The notes: generated by a model from the letters alone, not told the origin. 64,000 nt of DNA from Pseudomonas kilonensis (GCF_001269885.1 NZ_LHVH01000024.1:310001-374000), one strand, 5' to 3'; counted from the first letter of the stretch, positions 1 to 8,833 are shown. Numbers and translations: made by a program.

Positions 1-316
1 CGGAACCATTTCAGACACGTCCGGGCTGGGTGTGGGGGCTCGAATGTCCGCTTCCGGCCTATTGCTACCTATCGCCAAGGCCTGCAATCGGCCAAAAACG
101 ACTCCGCCTCCCTTACGAGACCAAGGGGTTTCAGTCACCGGTATAGGGGACACAATGCGCCCCCTGTACATCCTCATTCCTAGGGCTCGTAGCTGTATTG
201 GCAAAGCGGTCACTGTCCCCTGTTAGCTAGATTGGGTAAAGATCACTTTCCAGCGCGGTCCAGAGGGACTGGTCTGATTTCATAGCGGCCAATATGTCCA
301 AATATTAAGAATTAAT
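1..316. other. Gene-free left edge with a degraded intergenic repeat
   Basis: I see no convincing gene here; the short open frames lack a ribosome binding site and coding character. Bases 41-105 resemble the intergenic element repeated elsewhere in the window (core like GGCCGATTGCTGCC, with an inverted partner), so this is probably a decayed copy. The rest is the region downstream of the ATPase gene that ends at 317. Confidence 0.5.
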
Positions 317-1981
317 TCAACTATTCCAGATCATTAAGCGATTGATTATTGCCGTCATTTCCGTAGCCAACTCCGGCCTAAATGACAGATTCTCCTTGGA
401 GAAAGCCTCACTAAATTTTACCGCCTTATGATGTTTATCTGTGAATTCAGCGGCGCGTGAAAAATTATTACCCCTTAGATAATCCTGCACGTACTCATAC
501 TCGCCAATTTGAGGCAAGCCAGACTTCCCATAAACCAACTCAAAAGATTCCTTGGGAATATAATTTTCAATTTCTCGACATCTGGTAACCCATACATACC
601 CACGTTCACTAGCAACATTTAAAAGAAGCTCTGTTACTCTACTCTTCAATTTACCATTTTTATTTTTTCTATCACTGTCGCACGCAAATATAAAGTTTCT
701 ATTTATTTTTATAGCACTCACCGCCTCCTGCAAATCCGCCTCTGGAGTACTAGCATCTATATGAGCTAACACACTACCGCCATAGTAAATAAACTGATAA
801 TGGTGCCCCTCCTTGTAAGCCCCCTCACCCCACAAATCAATAAATTTATTCAAATAAATTCTATCTGATGGTCCTTCTACCCAGATGATGCCATTTGCCT
901 GGAGTATGTCACTGGCTTTGGCACCTAAATCATCTAGAATGGAATATCCGCGATTTAAGTCATCCAAAATCAGACCAAGAACGTCGCCATTCTGCTTTTT
1001 TACATGGAGAATCTGCGCATCATTTTCACCATGAAAAAGGTCAATTGCTACCTGCGAGTGCGTAGTCAAAAAAATATGACAACCCTTCGATTGCGCATAA
1101 TCTAGTAGAAACGAAAACAAGTTTCTTTGTAGCGAAGGATGCAAATTATTCTCCAACTCTTCAAATGAGAAGATATAATTTGCAATGTCTTTTTTCTCAA
1201 AATCCGGGCGCACCAGGAGGTTAAGTAATGTTAATATAACAGTCTTCAGTCCGCTGCCCGATGCTGAAAGTGGGACAAGGCCCTTACCTTCCTCACCAAG
1301 ATAAATTTCCCATGTGTCAGTATCAAAATGATGCTGCACGACCATCTCTGAAAATACAGCATCAGGCGTAAAAATTACATTCAACGCGGTAAGTAGTCTA
1401 ACTTGAATCAGATCCCTATCAAGATTAGAGCTATTTATATAACTCTGGATAATATTTGTGGCGCCCTCACCATTACTTTTCAGTGTAAACTCATGTGTAT
1501 ACGGTTCCTTGACAAGATCCCTATCTGCATCAAGCCTAACGTGTCGAAAATTCCTACGTTTACTCGCTGCTACAACCTTGCCAATCCGTGATCTTTCACC
1601 TGGTAATAAACTTGCTTCGTACCCCTCAACGCTGAGCACTTCTACGTCTTTTCCCAGTTCCCTCCATACAACACGCTTATCTATAAAATTCTGACCATGC
1701 CCCCGCCAGTGATTGTTAGGTAAGTCTCCACCTGCCGTATTGTTACTAAAATATGGCTGCAATTCGGCCTCGGCTAATACCGCTCCAAATTCAATACTTC
1801 CACCAATTTCATCTTCGGCTCCATGCTCCCTAAACATATGATCCACAGCAGCAATAAGGCTTGACTTGCCTATATTATTCTTACCAACTATCACATTAAC
1901 TGGCTTGATCACCAAAAAGCCAGCCCCGCCCTCTTTAAAACCTCTATAATTCCGAACCCAAAAACTAATATCAATAGTCAC
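317..1981 (-). CDS. OLD-family ATPase with C-terminal TOPRIM nuclease domain
   Basis: The 554-residue protein has an ABC/SMC-like ATPase half: Walker A GKNNIGKSS at 33-41, a signature-like SGSGLK near 241, a Walker B-like FEELENNLHP near 273-282 and an H-loop TTHS at 306-309. A TOPRIM half follows, with VEGPSD near 368-373, ACDSD near 433-437 and the REIENY motif near 469-474 that is common in OLD nucleases. OLD proteins (P2 Old, GajA of Gabija) are ATP-regulated DNA nucleases, many of them antiviral. No UvrD-like GajB partner is next to it, so this is not a standard Gabija pair. The gene is visibly AT-rich compared with the core genes to its right, which suggests transfer. It is the last gene of a minus-strand series that starts near 5410. 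The family is clear; the role in defence is inferred. Confidence 0.88.
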   Translation of the reverse strand: MTIDISFWVRNYRGFKEGGAGFLVIKPVNVIVGKNNIGKSSLIAAVDHMFREHGAEDEIGGSIEFGAVLAEAELQPYFSNNTAGGDLPNNHWRGHGQNFIDKRVVWRELGKDVEVLSVEGYEASLLPGERSRIGKVVAASKRRNFRHVRLDADRDLVKEPYTHEFTLKSNGEGATNIIQSYINSSNLDRDLIQVRLLTALNVIFTPDAVFSEMVVQHHFDTDTWEIYLGEEGKGLVPLSASGSGLKTVILTLLNLLVRPDFEKKDIANYIFSFEELENNLHPSLQRNLFSFLLDYAQSKGCHIFLTTHSQVAIDLFHGENDAQILHVKKQNGDVLGLILDDLNRGYSILDDLGAKASDILQANGIIWVEGPSDRIYLNKFIDLWGEGAYKEGHHYQFIYYGGSVLAHIDASTPEADLQEAVSAIKINRNFIFACDSDRKNKNGKLKSRVTELLLNVASERGYVWVTRCREIENYIPKESFELVYGKSGLPQIGEYEYVQDYLRGNNFSRAAEFTDKHHKAVKFSEAFSKENLSFRPELATEMTAIINRLMIWNS

Positions 1982-2070
1982 AATTTACCTAGCCTATCCT
2001 TGAAATTAACGTGACAAACCGGACAATACAGCAGCTTCGATTTTCCTACATAAATCAGGGAGCCATGGTG

Positions 2071-2316
2071 TTATCGGCGGCGTGCTTTAAGCTTTTTTTC
2101 AATCCTCTCAACAGCGTCAATTCGGACCTCTCGCATCTCAGCGTGAAGCTGGTCCAATTGAACTTCAGTGATGAGGTCAAAGTCTCGCAACGCTTGAATA
2201 TAGCCATCCGCAGTTGCATAAAATGCATCGACGCTTTCAACATCAATACTACTAACTCCGATACGTGCAACCTGGTGCTTCGCGGCCTCAAATGGAGTTT
2301 CAGACTCTAGCGACAT
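2071..2316 (-). CDS. Small acidic helical protein of unknown function
   Basis: This 81-residue protein is rich in Glu, Asp, Ala and charged helices and ends in a basic tail (KKLKARRR). The start is supported by an AAAGGATG ribosome binding site just upstream. I recognise no family. It lies between the Cys/His/Asp protein gene and the OLD-type ATPase, on the same strand, 89 bases before the ATPase start. It may be an accessory of that locus, but only position supports this. Confidence 0.6.
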   Translation of the reverse strand: MSLESETPFEAAKHQVARIGVSSIDVESVDAFYATADGYIQALRDFDLITEVQLDQLHAEMREVRIDAVERIEKKLKARRR

Positions 2317-2333
2317 ACAAACATCCTTTTACA

Positions 2334-2383
2334 TGGGGGGGGGCGAAGCCCCCTATCTAGTTTTGGCCCGTTTTACGGCGGGC
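2334..2383 (-). terminator. Two adjacent GC-rich hairpins, possible terminator
   Basis: Read on the minus strand, the gap holds a GCCCG/CGGGC stem with an 8-base loop (2366-2383) and then a strong run-of-G stem closed by a TTCG loop (2334-2354). No clean U-tract follows, so termination may be partial. They separate the 151-residue gene from the two genes after it. Confidence 0.5.
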
Positions 2384-2413
2384 TTTAGTATAACTGCGCG
2401 GGAATTCTCCCTT

Positions 2414-2869
2414 TTAAACCGGCTTACTTAGCAGGCCTATTTTCTTGACCTCTTCTTGGGCTGCCTTGTATCCATCAAACGGGTAAGCAGGCCACTGGGA
2501 GGGAGCGTAAAATCCCTTACGTCGCTCCTGCGATGGGAATAGCGCGTGCCATCCATCGTTACGGTCGAAAACCCAGCCGTATAGCCCTGTAGCTTGAAAC
2601 TGGTCATAGGTGACATCGATGATGAAATCACCGACCTCAAACCATGCGTGCAACGCTTCGCTTTTCATCTGCGGGTGGTGCCGACCGCAAACGTACTCAC
2701 CTTCATATTGAAGCGTTTCCCAAACCACTCGCCCCACGATGTCGGAAGCAACCCCGCACGCGCCTGACGGGAAGCCATTGAAGGTTGAGCCCTTTGCATC
2801 AACAAGGCTCATAAGCCCATTGCGGCAGGCAAGGGCCACCTGTTCCAGCTCTGTCCTATTTGCACTCAT
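2414..2869 (-). CDS. Papain/transglutaminase-like small protein (Cys-His-Asp)
   Basis: The 151-residue protein has the order Cys38 (in SGACGVASD), His74 (in HAWFEV) and Asp85 (in IIDVTYDQF). This is the catalytic Cys-His-Asp pattern of papain-like and transglutaminase-like folds, and the 'HAW.E....IIDVT.DQF' text is typical of a widespread uncharacterised bacterial family. There is no signal peptide, so it probably acts in the cytoplasm. It lies between a GHKL ATPase gene and an OLD-type nuclease gene, all on the minus strand. A protease, amidase or deamidase role would fit the triad. The active-site assignment is by inspection only. Confidence 0.65.
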   Translation of the reverse strand: MSANRTELEQVALACRNGLMSLVDAKGSTFNGFPSGACGVASDIVGRVVWETLQYEGEYVCGRHHPQMKSEALHAWFEVGDFIIDVTYDQFQATGLYGWVFDRNDGWHALFPSQERRKGFYAPSQWPAYPFDGYKAAQEEVKKIGLLSKPV

Positions 2870-2923
2870 AGTCGCTTTCTTTTATTCATAACGTTCAAAC
2901 GTAAGAGAGAGTCGTCGATATCA

Positions 2924-3115
2924 CTATGCCGGCGCAAGTTCAAATGCACGTCGGACTTCCTGCATATCCACAGCTGGGTAAGGTTTGCTGTGATCCAAGC
3001 AGGCGTGCTCAAGAATGGTCTGAACGATCTCGACATAGCTAGTTGCAGCCAAGGCTTTTTGCAGCAAGCGAGTGCCTGCCACTATGGGAGGAGCCCACCA
3101 GTGATTTCGCGGCGT
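2924..3115 (-). pseudogene. C-terminal remnant of an unknown gene
   Basis: A 63-codon open frame runs from just after an in-frame TGA (3116-3118) to TAG at 2924, with no Met start or ribosome binding site. The translation (for example QTILEHACLDHSKPYPAVD) has normal protein composition and differs from random frames nearby, so it looks like the surviving 3' end of a gene. The region between it and the GHKL gene is non-coding. I cannot name the parent family. Confidence 0.35.
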
Positions 3116-3285
3116 TCACGAACAATTACCCAACAGTTGATAGAACATAAGGGATGTGCGAAAAAATAGGTTAGGTTTTTAATTGCCCAATACATAAATC
3201 GTGTCGAGCGCGAGCAACTCGTGAGTGAACCACCGCTCCTGGCCGATTTAGCGGTCTTTTGCGAAAGATGCATCTATCTGGATAC

Positions 3286-3367
3286 GGTCGCTCACGAACG
3301 ACTGCTTTTGGCCGATTGCTGCCTGTCGCAAAGGACAGCAACCGGCCAATAGCTGCCGTTCGTGACC
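3286..3367. repeat. Hairpin-forming intergenic repeat
   Basis: An outer inverted repeat (GGTCGCTCACGAACG at 3286-3300 against CGTTCGTGACC at 3357-3367) encloses GGCCGATTGCTGCC and a second inner dyad. Related degenerate copies occur near 41-105, 8930-8960 and 15564-15610. It is an interspersed element of the kind found between Pseudomonas genes. No gene is seen from 3116 to 3442. Confidence 0.6.
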
Positions 3368-3442
3368 GTTATCAGCCTGGGATGCTGACAGATCAGCAGA
3401 GTTGATATCTGGCAGCAATTCCAAGCTATTCACGTTGGCAGA

Positions 3443-5410
3443 TCAGTCGAACAGCTCGCCGCTATATGTCTTGCGGTGATATTCCTGAACTCCTTCCACT
3501 GAGTTTAGGTAATCGATTAGCTCTTTAAGAGCGATGACGTAAAACTTAGTTGTTGCGGAGTTTAAAATATGAGTAATACCGTGATAGTCGCGCAAGTGTA
3601 GATTATCCAGATCTAAAAGCGAAACGACATCATAATTACGCTGGCATTCTGAGCCTAATTCCCATGCGATGGCAAGGTGGATTTCTTTTTCGCTTTTGTA
3701 CTCGGACTCAAACTCTCGGATTAGCGCATCAATATTGAATTTATACTCAAGAATTTTTGGAGGACTGGTGTATTCTTTGCTGTACTGAAGCTGTTGAACT
3801 CCCAGCGGATTGTTTTCTTTATCATATTCATGATTAGAGAGAGGGTCTCTAATGATAAATTTAAAAACCCCATCATACTGCTGCGTTTGACTGGTGGCTA
3901 ATAACTTGATGCCTCGGATAACTCCGCCAGCAACTAACTGATTGAAAAGCACAATCACATCCTGCTCTGAGACAGGTTCGGATGTTATTGAGATCTCATT
4001 GGTTGGCGCAAAGAAGTTCTTGTTGGTGAGGCTCAGTGGTCGTTCAATTTCATGGGCTTCTTGCGCTCGTACCCAATCATGAAGAGAGCCCTCCCTAGTT
4101 ATGTCGTTCTTGGCACCTGTATCCGTTCTTAGCAGGCGTCGCCATTTCTGAAAACGCTTCACGATCTCCACTGAAAGCTGTTCTGCAGCTTCTTTCAATT
4201 CAGGTTGAAACCCTTTGCGTCCTAAATCTGGATCTGCATCCACGAAGTGGACAATGACGTGGCACTGGTTTTGGTGGCCGATATTAGATGTCAGAGGTAT
4301 CGTGATCAATTCACCCTGTATCATCTGGTTGTTAGCGAGCTGAAGACCACCTTTCAGGACCCTATACAGCTTTCTTAACTTCGCAAGCTCGTCATTAAAT
4401 TGATCCCAAATAGACGTAGAGTAAGCAAAGTAACCGTATGCTGATATCTGGTACTGGCTGATTAGCGTGTCAAACTTGTCGTTGGGTGATAACAAAGAAA
4501 GCAAATCTTCAGTGCTAAAAAACTCATATATTCCGTTAGCCTTCAGATATTTCATCGGAAGGTCGGATGAATCCTTTCCTTGGGACTGAAGCTTTTTCTG
4601 AATTGTCATTACGTCTTTGAGGTTGACGCTTGCACTTAATTTCAAGTGTGGGTAAATATAGCTGCAGCTTTGTTCGGAAAGAGTTGAAATGGCACCTTGT
4701 TTGCTTACAACTGTAAGCTGGAATTTAATTTTTGAACTTTCTGATGCAAATGTTATTGCGCCGAGTGGTGTTTTGATAAGTAGTAGGTATAGCCATTGCT
4801 CGGCAGTGGTGGCGGAGTACCAGGACAGGTCTTTTGGTCGAGTGCTGTTTCCGCCGAATTTTATTTTAAAAGTCGATCCTCTTGATATTTCCGCGAACGC
4901 TGGGTCAGCAATATCCGAGGATGTAACCATGGGTCGCGTCACAATACCGTGAAAGTCTTCAACCCAGTCGCGGCCTTTCAAAAGCTCCCCGTGAAACGTG
5001 TGCCCTGGTACTTTTGTGCCAAATTGTAGGTAGTCGAAGCCATAGCCTATGTAGGTAGCTCCAACTCCTTTGTTACCCCTCGTTTGCCCGCCGTTTTTAA
5101 AGGAGATATTTGGAGCGAGGAATGCTTTAAATTCTTTTTCGTTGAACCCAATGCCATTGTCAGTTATGGAAAAAGAGTTTTCTTCAAGGTTTATAGTTAA
5201 CCAAAGCTTTGGAATGTAGTCTGGCTCCTCAAGTTCAGTTGCACGGCGATCCACAGCATCCATAGCATTTTGAATGAGTTCGGAGAAAGAGTCATACATA
5301 CCAACGTAGGACTTCAAGATGTTCTTGATTTCACGCTTCTTCGCAGCAAACAAAATCTCTGCATCTACATCTTGACCGCTGGTGAGCGGATCCCATGACT
5401 CTAGCTTCAT
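3443..5410 (-). CDS. GHKL (Hsp90/MORC-like) ATPase with possible nuclease tail
   Basis: The start at 5410 (MKLESW) was chosen because it has an AAAGGT site upstream; a longer frame to 5464 adds 18 basic residues. The 655-residue protein has GHKL ATPase motifs: N box SELIQNAMDAVD at 43-54, G1 DNGIGF at 84-89 and G2 GNKGVGATY at 112-120. Such ATPases (Hsp90, MutL, MORC-like) dimerise on ATP binding. The middle is unassigned. The last 150 residues alternate acidic and hydrophobic stretches (LIREFESEYKSEKEIHLAIA, then WE...YDVVSLLD), which resembles a PD-(D/E)XK-like core; I treat this as inference. The gene is AT-rich and lies upstream of an OLD-type nuclease on the same strand, so a defence role is plausible. 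Confidence 0.82.
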   Translation of the reverse strand: MKLESWDPLTSGQDVDAEILFAAKKREIKNILKSYVGMYDSFSELIQNAMDAVDRRATELEEPDYIPKLWLTINLEENSFSITDNGIGFNEKEFKAFLAPNISFKNGGQTRGNKGVGATYIGYGFDYLQFGTKVPGHTFHGELLKGRDWVEDFHGIVTRPMVTSSDIADPAFAEISRGSTFKIKFGGNSTRPKDLSWYSATTAEQWLYLLLIKTPLGAITFASESSKIKFQLTVVSKQGAISTLSEQSCSYIYPHLKLSASVNLKDVMTIQKKLQSQGKDSSDLPMKYLKANGIYEFFSTEDLLSLLSPNDKFDTLISQYQISAYGYFAYSTSIWDQFNDELAKLRKLYRVLKGGLQLANNQMIQGELITIPLTSNIGHQNQCHVIVHFVDADPDLGRKGFQPELKEAAEQLSVEIVKRFQKWRRLLRTDTGAKNDITREGSLHDWVRAQEAHEIERPLSLTNKNFFAPTNEISITSEPVSEQDVIVLFNQLVAGGVIRGIKLLATSQTQQYDGVFKFIIRDPLSNHEYDKENNPLGVQQLQYSKEYTSPPKILEYKFNIDALIREFESEYKSEKEIHLAIAWELGSECQRNYDVVSLLDLDNLHLRDYHGITHILNSATTKFYVIALKELIDYLNSVEGVQEYHRKTYSGELFD

Positions 5411-5709
5411 TACAGTACCTTTAGATCGGCGTTTGATCGGCTTCGGTGTCAGACCACCCAACACGGGAGTCCTGAATGATTTTTCATTATCAGGACGTTA
5501 CCAGTGGACTGGAGAATCAACTATTGAATAATTTTATTGAGTAAATGCCATCGATAGAGCCGATCATGAATCGCTGCTGATTTCCTAGACACCATCCAAA
5601 AGCAGTCGGTGGACAGACAGCCGTGGGAAACCATGGCCGACTTTTTCAACAGAATCGGCCGAAAGCCGCCGATCAAGAAAACCACCTATCCCCCCATCAA
5701 CCCATCAAC

Positions 5710-6259
5710 CGACTGGCCTCTAACCGCTTTCATACTGCCGAGTATCCTCCCGGCATCCTGTCAGGGCGGAACCGCGCATAATCCCGGCTGAATTGCGTAG
5801 CGCTCTCGTAGCCCACTTCGAAAGCAGCCGCCATGACGCTTTTGGCATTCACCACCATCAGGGTTCTGGCCTGAAGCAGGCGAACCCGCTTCTGGTACAG
5901 CAAGGGGCTCAGGCTGGTGACAGCCTTGAAGTAACAATGAACTGCCGAGAGGCTCATTGAAGCGCATAGCGCCAATCACTCAACACCAATGGGCTCGGCG
6001 AAGTCGCGACGGATTCATTGGATTGCCAGGTTGATTCGGGCCATCGCGGTATCCGGCGCGGCGATGTCTCGCAACATCCGGTCATGGGGGCCTTGGGTAC
6101 ACGGAAGATAATCTCTCGCTCATAGACGGGAGCCAGGGTCTTTGGAGAAGGGTTCGCCCTGAGCATCGCCGGGCCCGTCATTACCGACCTCCAAAAATGA
6201 TCAATCCCGAGGCGCACGACCCGACTACCAACGCCCTTGGGCTCAAGCCTCCATTGCAC
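5710..6259 (-). pseudogene. Decayed AraC-family regulator
   Basis: Pieces of one AraC regulator are spread over different minus-strand frames. First comes an N-terminal ligand-domain segment (PAMLRA...VYEREIIFRV, about 6110-6200). Next, after a frame change, is HDRMLRDIAAPDTAMARINL (about 6010-6085). Then comes the HTH part (FKAVTSLSPLLYQKRVRLLQ and AFEVGYESATQFSRDYARF, about 5770-5930) and a last bit in yet another frame. At least two frameshifts and an internal loss make it non-functional. AraC genes of this type often control the quinone reductase or aldo-keto reductase next to them, which fits the MdaB-like gene beside it (ends at 6268). Confidence 0.75.
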
Positions 6260-6267
6260 GTTTTACC

Positions 6268-7059
6268 TCAAACCCTCTCACCGTCACTGACATGAATACC
6301 AAGATCGCAACGCCCAGCCGCAAGATGCGATTTAAGCGTCAACGCCGGGATTTCGTAATCGCCGTGATTCTGGCGACGAAATGGCAAGGGTTGATCGCTG
6401 AAGAGCGTATCCAAGCGAGCGGCATAGGCCGTGCAAATGGATTGGAACCGGGCGGCGTCCATCTTGCTGGTCTTGTAGATTGGGAAGGCCGGCATGACCG
6501 TGAAGCCAGGATAGAAAAGCACCCCATGCTGGATAGGAAATAGCAGGTCATCCAACGCGCCGTTCACCCCTCGGCCACTGTAGTGGGATTCCCAACCGCC
6601 CATCGTGACCACCAACATGGCGCGCTTGCCTGTCATGCTGCCTTCGCCGTAGCGATCGCCCCAGTGGTTTTCGCTATGTTCGCCGACACCATAGGCAAAC
6701 CCGTAGGCGTAGACGCGTTCGATCCAGCCCTTGAGAATCGCGGGCATCGAGAACCACCACAGCGGAAATTGAAAGATGACGGCATCGGCCCAGAGCAATT
6801 TGGCCTGCTCTGCCTGGATGTCCGCCGGTTGGCTGTCAGCGGCAAATACACGCTGGGATTCAAGCGCCGGGTTGAAAGGCGTTTCTGCGTCATAACCTGG
6901 GGCGTCGTCCGGATCGAGGGATGCTTTCCAGCGCATGCCGTAGAGATCTGAGACTTCGACCTCGTGGCCTGCTGTTTCCAGATGAGTGATCGCAAAATCC
7001 TTGAGCGCGCCATTGAGCGAACGAGGTTCGGGGTGGGCGTAGATCAGCAGTATTTTCAT
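6268..7059 (-). CDS. NAD(P)H:quinone oxidoreductase, MdaB/NQO1 type
   Basis: The start at 7059 (MKILLIYAHPEP) is preceded by GGAG; a longer frame to 7338 overlaps the divergent regulator and is not used. The 263-residue protein has a flavodoxin-like fold: an N-terminal phosphate-binding loop (AHPEPRSLNGAL) and a WADAVIFQFPLWWFSMPAIL block, both typical of FAD-dependent quinone reductases and KefF-like proteins. These enzymes reduce quinones by two electrons with NAD(P)H and limit redox cycling. It diverges from a LysR gene at 7145, the usual layout for a regulated detoxification gene. The broken AraC gene lies just downstream. Confidence 0.85.
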   Translation of the reverse strand: MKILLIYAHPEPRSLNGALKDFAITHLETAGHEVEVSDLYGMRWKASLDPDDAPGYDAETPFNPALESQRVFAADSQPADIQAEQAKLLWADAVIFQFPLWWFSMPAILKGWIERVYAYGFAYGVGEHSENHWGDRYGEGSMTGKRAMLVVTMGGWESHYSGRGVNGALDDLLFPIQHGVLFYPGFTVMPAFPIYKTSKMDAARFQSICTAYAARLDTLFSDQPLPFRRQNHGDYEIPALTLKSHLAAGRCDLGIHVSDGERV

Positions 7060-7144
7060 GAGGGGCTCCACGTTGAATGTGTCCCTCAGCGTAAGCATGC
7101 ATCCGCTATGATAGAAATGAATTCCCGAAACACATGGTATTGGC

Positions 7145-8062
7145 ATGCACAATAGCTTGCGCCGTCTGGATCTTAATTTGCTGGTCACATTGGATGCCTT
7201 GCTGGCCGAGCAAAATGTGACGCGGGCAGCACGCTTGCTCAATCTCGCGCAACCGACCGTCAGCCTGCAACTGGGCAGGCTGAGGGATCTTCTTGATGAT
7301 CCGCTTTTGCTGCCTGGCCCCCGAGGGATGTCGCCCACCGAGCGAGCTCGCGAATTGCAGGGCCCCCTGCGTGACGCGTTGGCCGCGCTGGAAAGCGCAC
7401 TGAGTCCTGTTGCCGCTTTTGAACCCGGACGGTCCCATCAAACGTGGAAGATCGCTGCCAGTGATTATGCGACGACTGCCTTGATCTGGCCGTCGCTCTC
7501 GCGGCTCAGGCACCTGGCCCCGTACACGCGGTTGGCGCTTATGAATAAACCGACTGTCGACTATGCCAAGGATCTGGAAAACGGCCTTATCGATCTGGCG
7601 CTGCACACCCGCGATGAAGCGCCGCCCAAGTTGCGTCAACGCTCCTTGATTCACGAACGCTATGTGCTGGCGGCGCGGCGCGGCCATCCCGCGCTGGCAA
7701 CCAAGCTGTCGCTCAAAGCGTTCTGCGCGCTTGAACACGCCGTCATGTCACCTGATGGCGCCGGCTTCGTTGGCAGTACCGACCACGCGCTGGCAGCTGA
7801 AGGTCTGGAACGGCGAGTGGTATTGTCCGTGTCCAATTTCAACTCGCTGGTCTCAGCATTGGTGCACAGCGATTTGGTTGCGGTGGTGCCGCAAAGGCTG
7901 GTGAAACATGAGCCTGCGCTTCACGTCCAGGCACCTCCGCTCGCCATTCCCGGGTTTGAAATGCTGATGTTATGGCCCGAGCGACTGCATCGCGATCCTG
8001 CCCATATATGGCTGCGCGACCTTATCGCTTCGACGTTGGAAACAACCGGCACGCAGAAATAA
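7145..8062 (+). CDS. LysR-family transcriptional regulator (NodD-like)
   Basis: The 305-residue protein opens with RRLDLNLLVTLDALLAEQNV and a winged HTH (TRAARLLNLAQPTVSLQLGRL) at about 5-65, then a LysR substrate-binding domain. The 'LDLNLL..LDALL.E.NV' opening is typical of the NodD/NahR subgroup, which often senses aromatic compounds. It is transcribed away from the quinone reductase gene with 85 bases between the two starts, so it probably controls that gene and itself. A short ATTG/CAAT dyad overlaps the start codon, but I would not call it an operator. The ligand is unknown. Confidence 0.88.
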   Translation: MHNSLRRLDLNLLVTLDALLAEQNVTRAARLLNLAQPTVSLQLGRLRDLLDDPLLLPGPRGMSPTERARELQGPLRDALAALESALSPVAAFEPGRSHQTWKIAASDYATTALIWPSLSRLRHLAPYTRLALMNKPTVDYAKDLENGLIDLALHTRDEAPPKLRQRSLIHERYVLAARRGHPALATKLSLKAFCALEHAVMSPDGAGFVGSTDHALAAEGLERRVVLSVSNFNSLVSALVHSDLVAVVPQRLVKHEPALHVQAPPLAIPGFEMLMLWPERLHRDPAHIWLRDLIASTLETTGTQK

Positions 8063-8147
8063 ATGGACCGGACCATGAAACGATGACGACGCCCCCCCTG
8101 CCCCGTGTCCCGTTAATAATCTCCAATTCACTCCAAGGAAGAAGCTA

Positions 8148-8402
8148 ATGTCCTCCGATCCCCTATGCCTGGTTTTCGTACCCGCCCTTGCAGCTGTACT
8201 CACAGCAGCCGAGTCAAAAAAAGGCACCCCACTCACCGAACTCGAAGTCTGCAACATCCGAGACCAGGCCACCTGCATTGCAGTCACCTTTGCCACCGCG
8301 CTGGCGATGGAACAAGAACGGGGCTATGCGGATATCGTTGCCGAGGATTGCTGGAATGAGTGGCAACGGTTACGCCTCTCGATTCAACAAAGCCCACGTT
8401 GA
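8148..8402 (+). CDS. Conserved small protein of unknown function
   Basis: The 84-residue protein starts after a good AAGGAAG site. It is mostly helical, with a hydrophobic N-terminal third (LCLVFVPALAAVLTAA) and the text TELEVCNIRDQATCIAVTFA. It resembles small uncharacterised Pseudomonas proteins, but I cannot assign a function. It precedes another unknown gene by 44 bases on the same strand, so the two are probably cotranscribed. Confidence 0.6.
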   Translation: MSSDPLCLVFVPALAAVLTAAESKKGTPLTELEVCNIRDQATCIAVTFATALAMEQERGYADIVAEDCWNEWQRLRLSIQQSPR

Positions 8403-8446
8403 GGGGCTGACACCTCAGCCATTGAACACCCCGCCTGGAGCCTTTT

Positions 8447-8833
8447 ATGCCTTCCACCTCACGAGACGACGCCCGTATTGAGCGTCGTCTCATCGCCACC
8501 CTGACCGAAGCCTGTGAAACCGCCAAAACTGAAATCCCGGGCTTCGCCTGGCTGACCCACACGGTCGACTATCGCGCCTTTCCCCAAAGCCTGCGCGTGA
8601 TCTGGATCTTCGACAGCCGCGCCAGCCAGGAACACGCCCTCTCAACGGGGGCAGACAAACGCATGCGTGAGCTGACCACCGCCGCCCTGAACGACGCCGG
8701 CGTACACGTCCCCCACATGGCCCGCTGCGTCAGTTTCGACTCCGAAGAAGAATGCCGCCTTCGGCATGGCGGCGACTGGCGCTTGCGCCTTGCCAAGGTA
8801 CACACGACCAACGCGCCTGCGAGCCATCGATGA
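8447..8833 (+). CDS. Conserved protein of unknown function
   Basis: This 128-residue protein starts with RIERRLIATLTEACETAK and contains GFAWLTHTVDY, FPQSLRVIWIFD and a CVSFDSEEECRLRHGG region. The pattern looks like a compact alpha/beta protein found widely in pseudomonads, but I do not know its function. There is no signal peptide or membrane segment. It follows the 84-residue gene in the same direction and probably shares its transcript. A short frame beginning inside its stop codon (8830) runs into the repeat near 8930 and is not called as a gene. Confidence 0.65.
   Translation: MPSTSRDDARIERRLIATLTEACETAKTEIPGFAWLTHTVDYRAFPQSLRVIWIFDSRASQEHALSTGADKRMRELTTAALNDAGVHVPHMARCVSFDSEEECRLRHGGDWRLRLAKVHTTNAPASHR

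Noticed and set aside
32..226. Open frame of 64 residues at the left edge
   Set aside because: No ribosome binding site and odd composition (many Arg, Pro, Cys); it overlaps a degraded intergenic repeat.
317..1981. Full Gabija system
   Set aside because: The GajA-like protein is present, but there is no GajB/UvrD-type helicase gene next to it in the window.
3082..3433. Two minus-strand frames of about 60 residues upstream of the OLD locus gap
   Set aside because: They cross the hairpin repeat, lack a ribosome site and have low-complexity, Ser/Arg-rich translations.
6268..7338. Extended start for the quinone reductase (356 residues)
   Set aside because: The extra N-terminus covers the divergent LysR gene start and has no family likeness; the ATG at 7059 has GGAG and begins with the flavodoxin-like strand.
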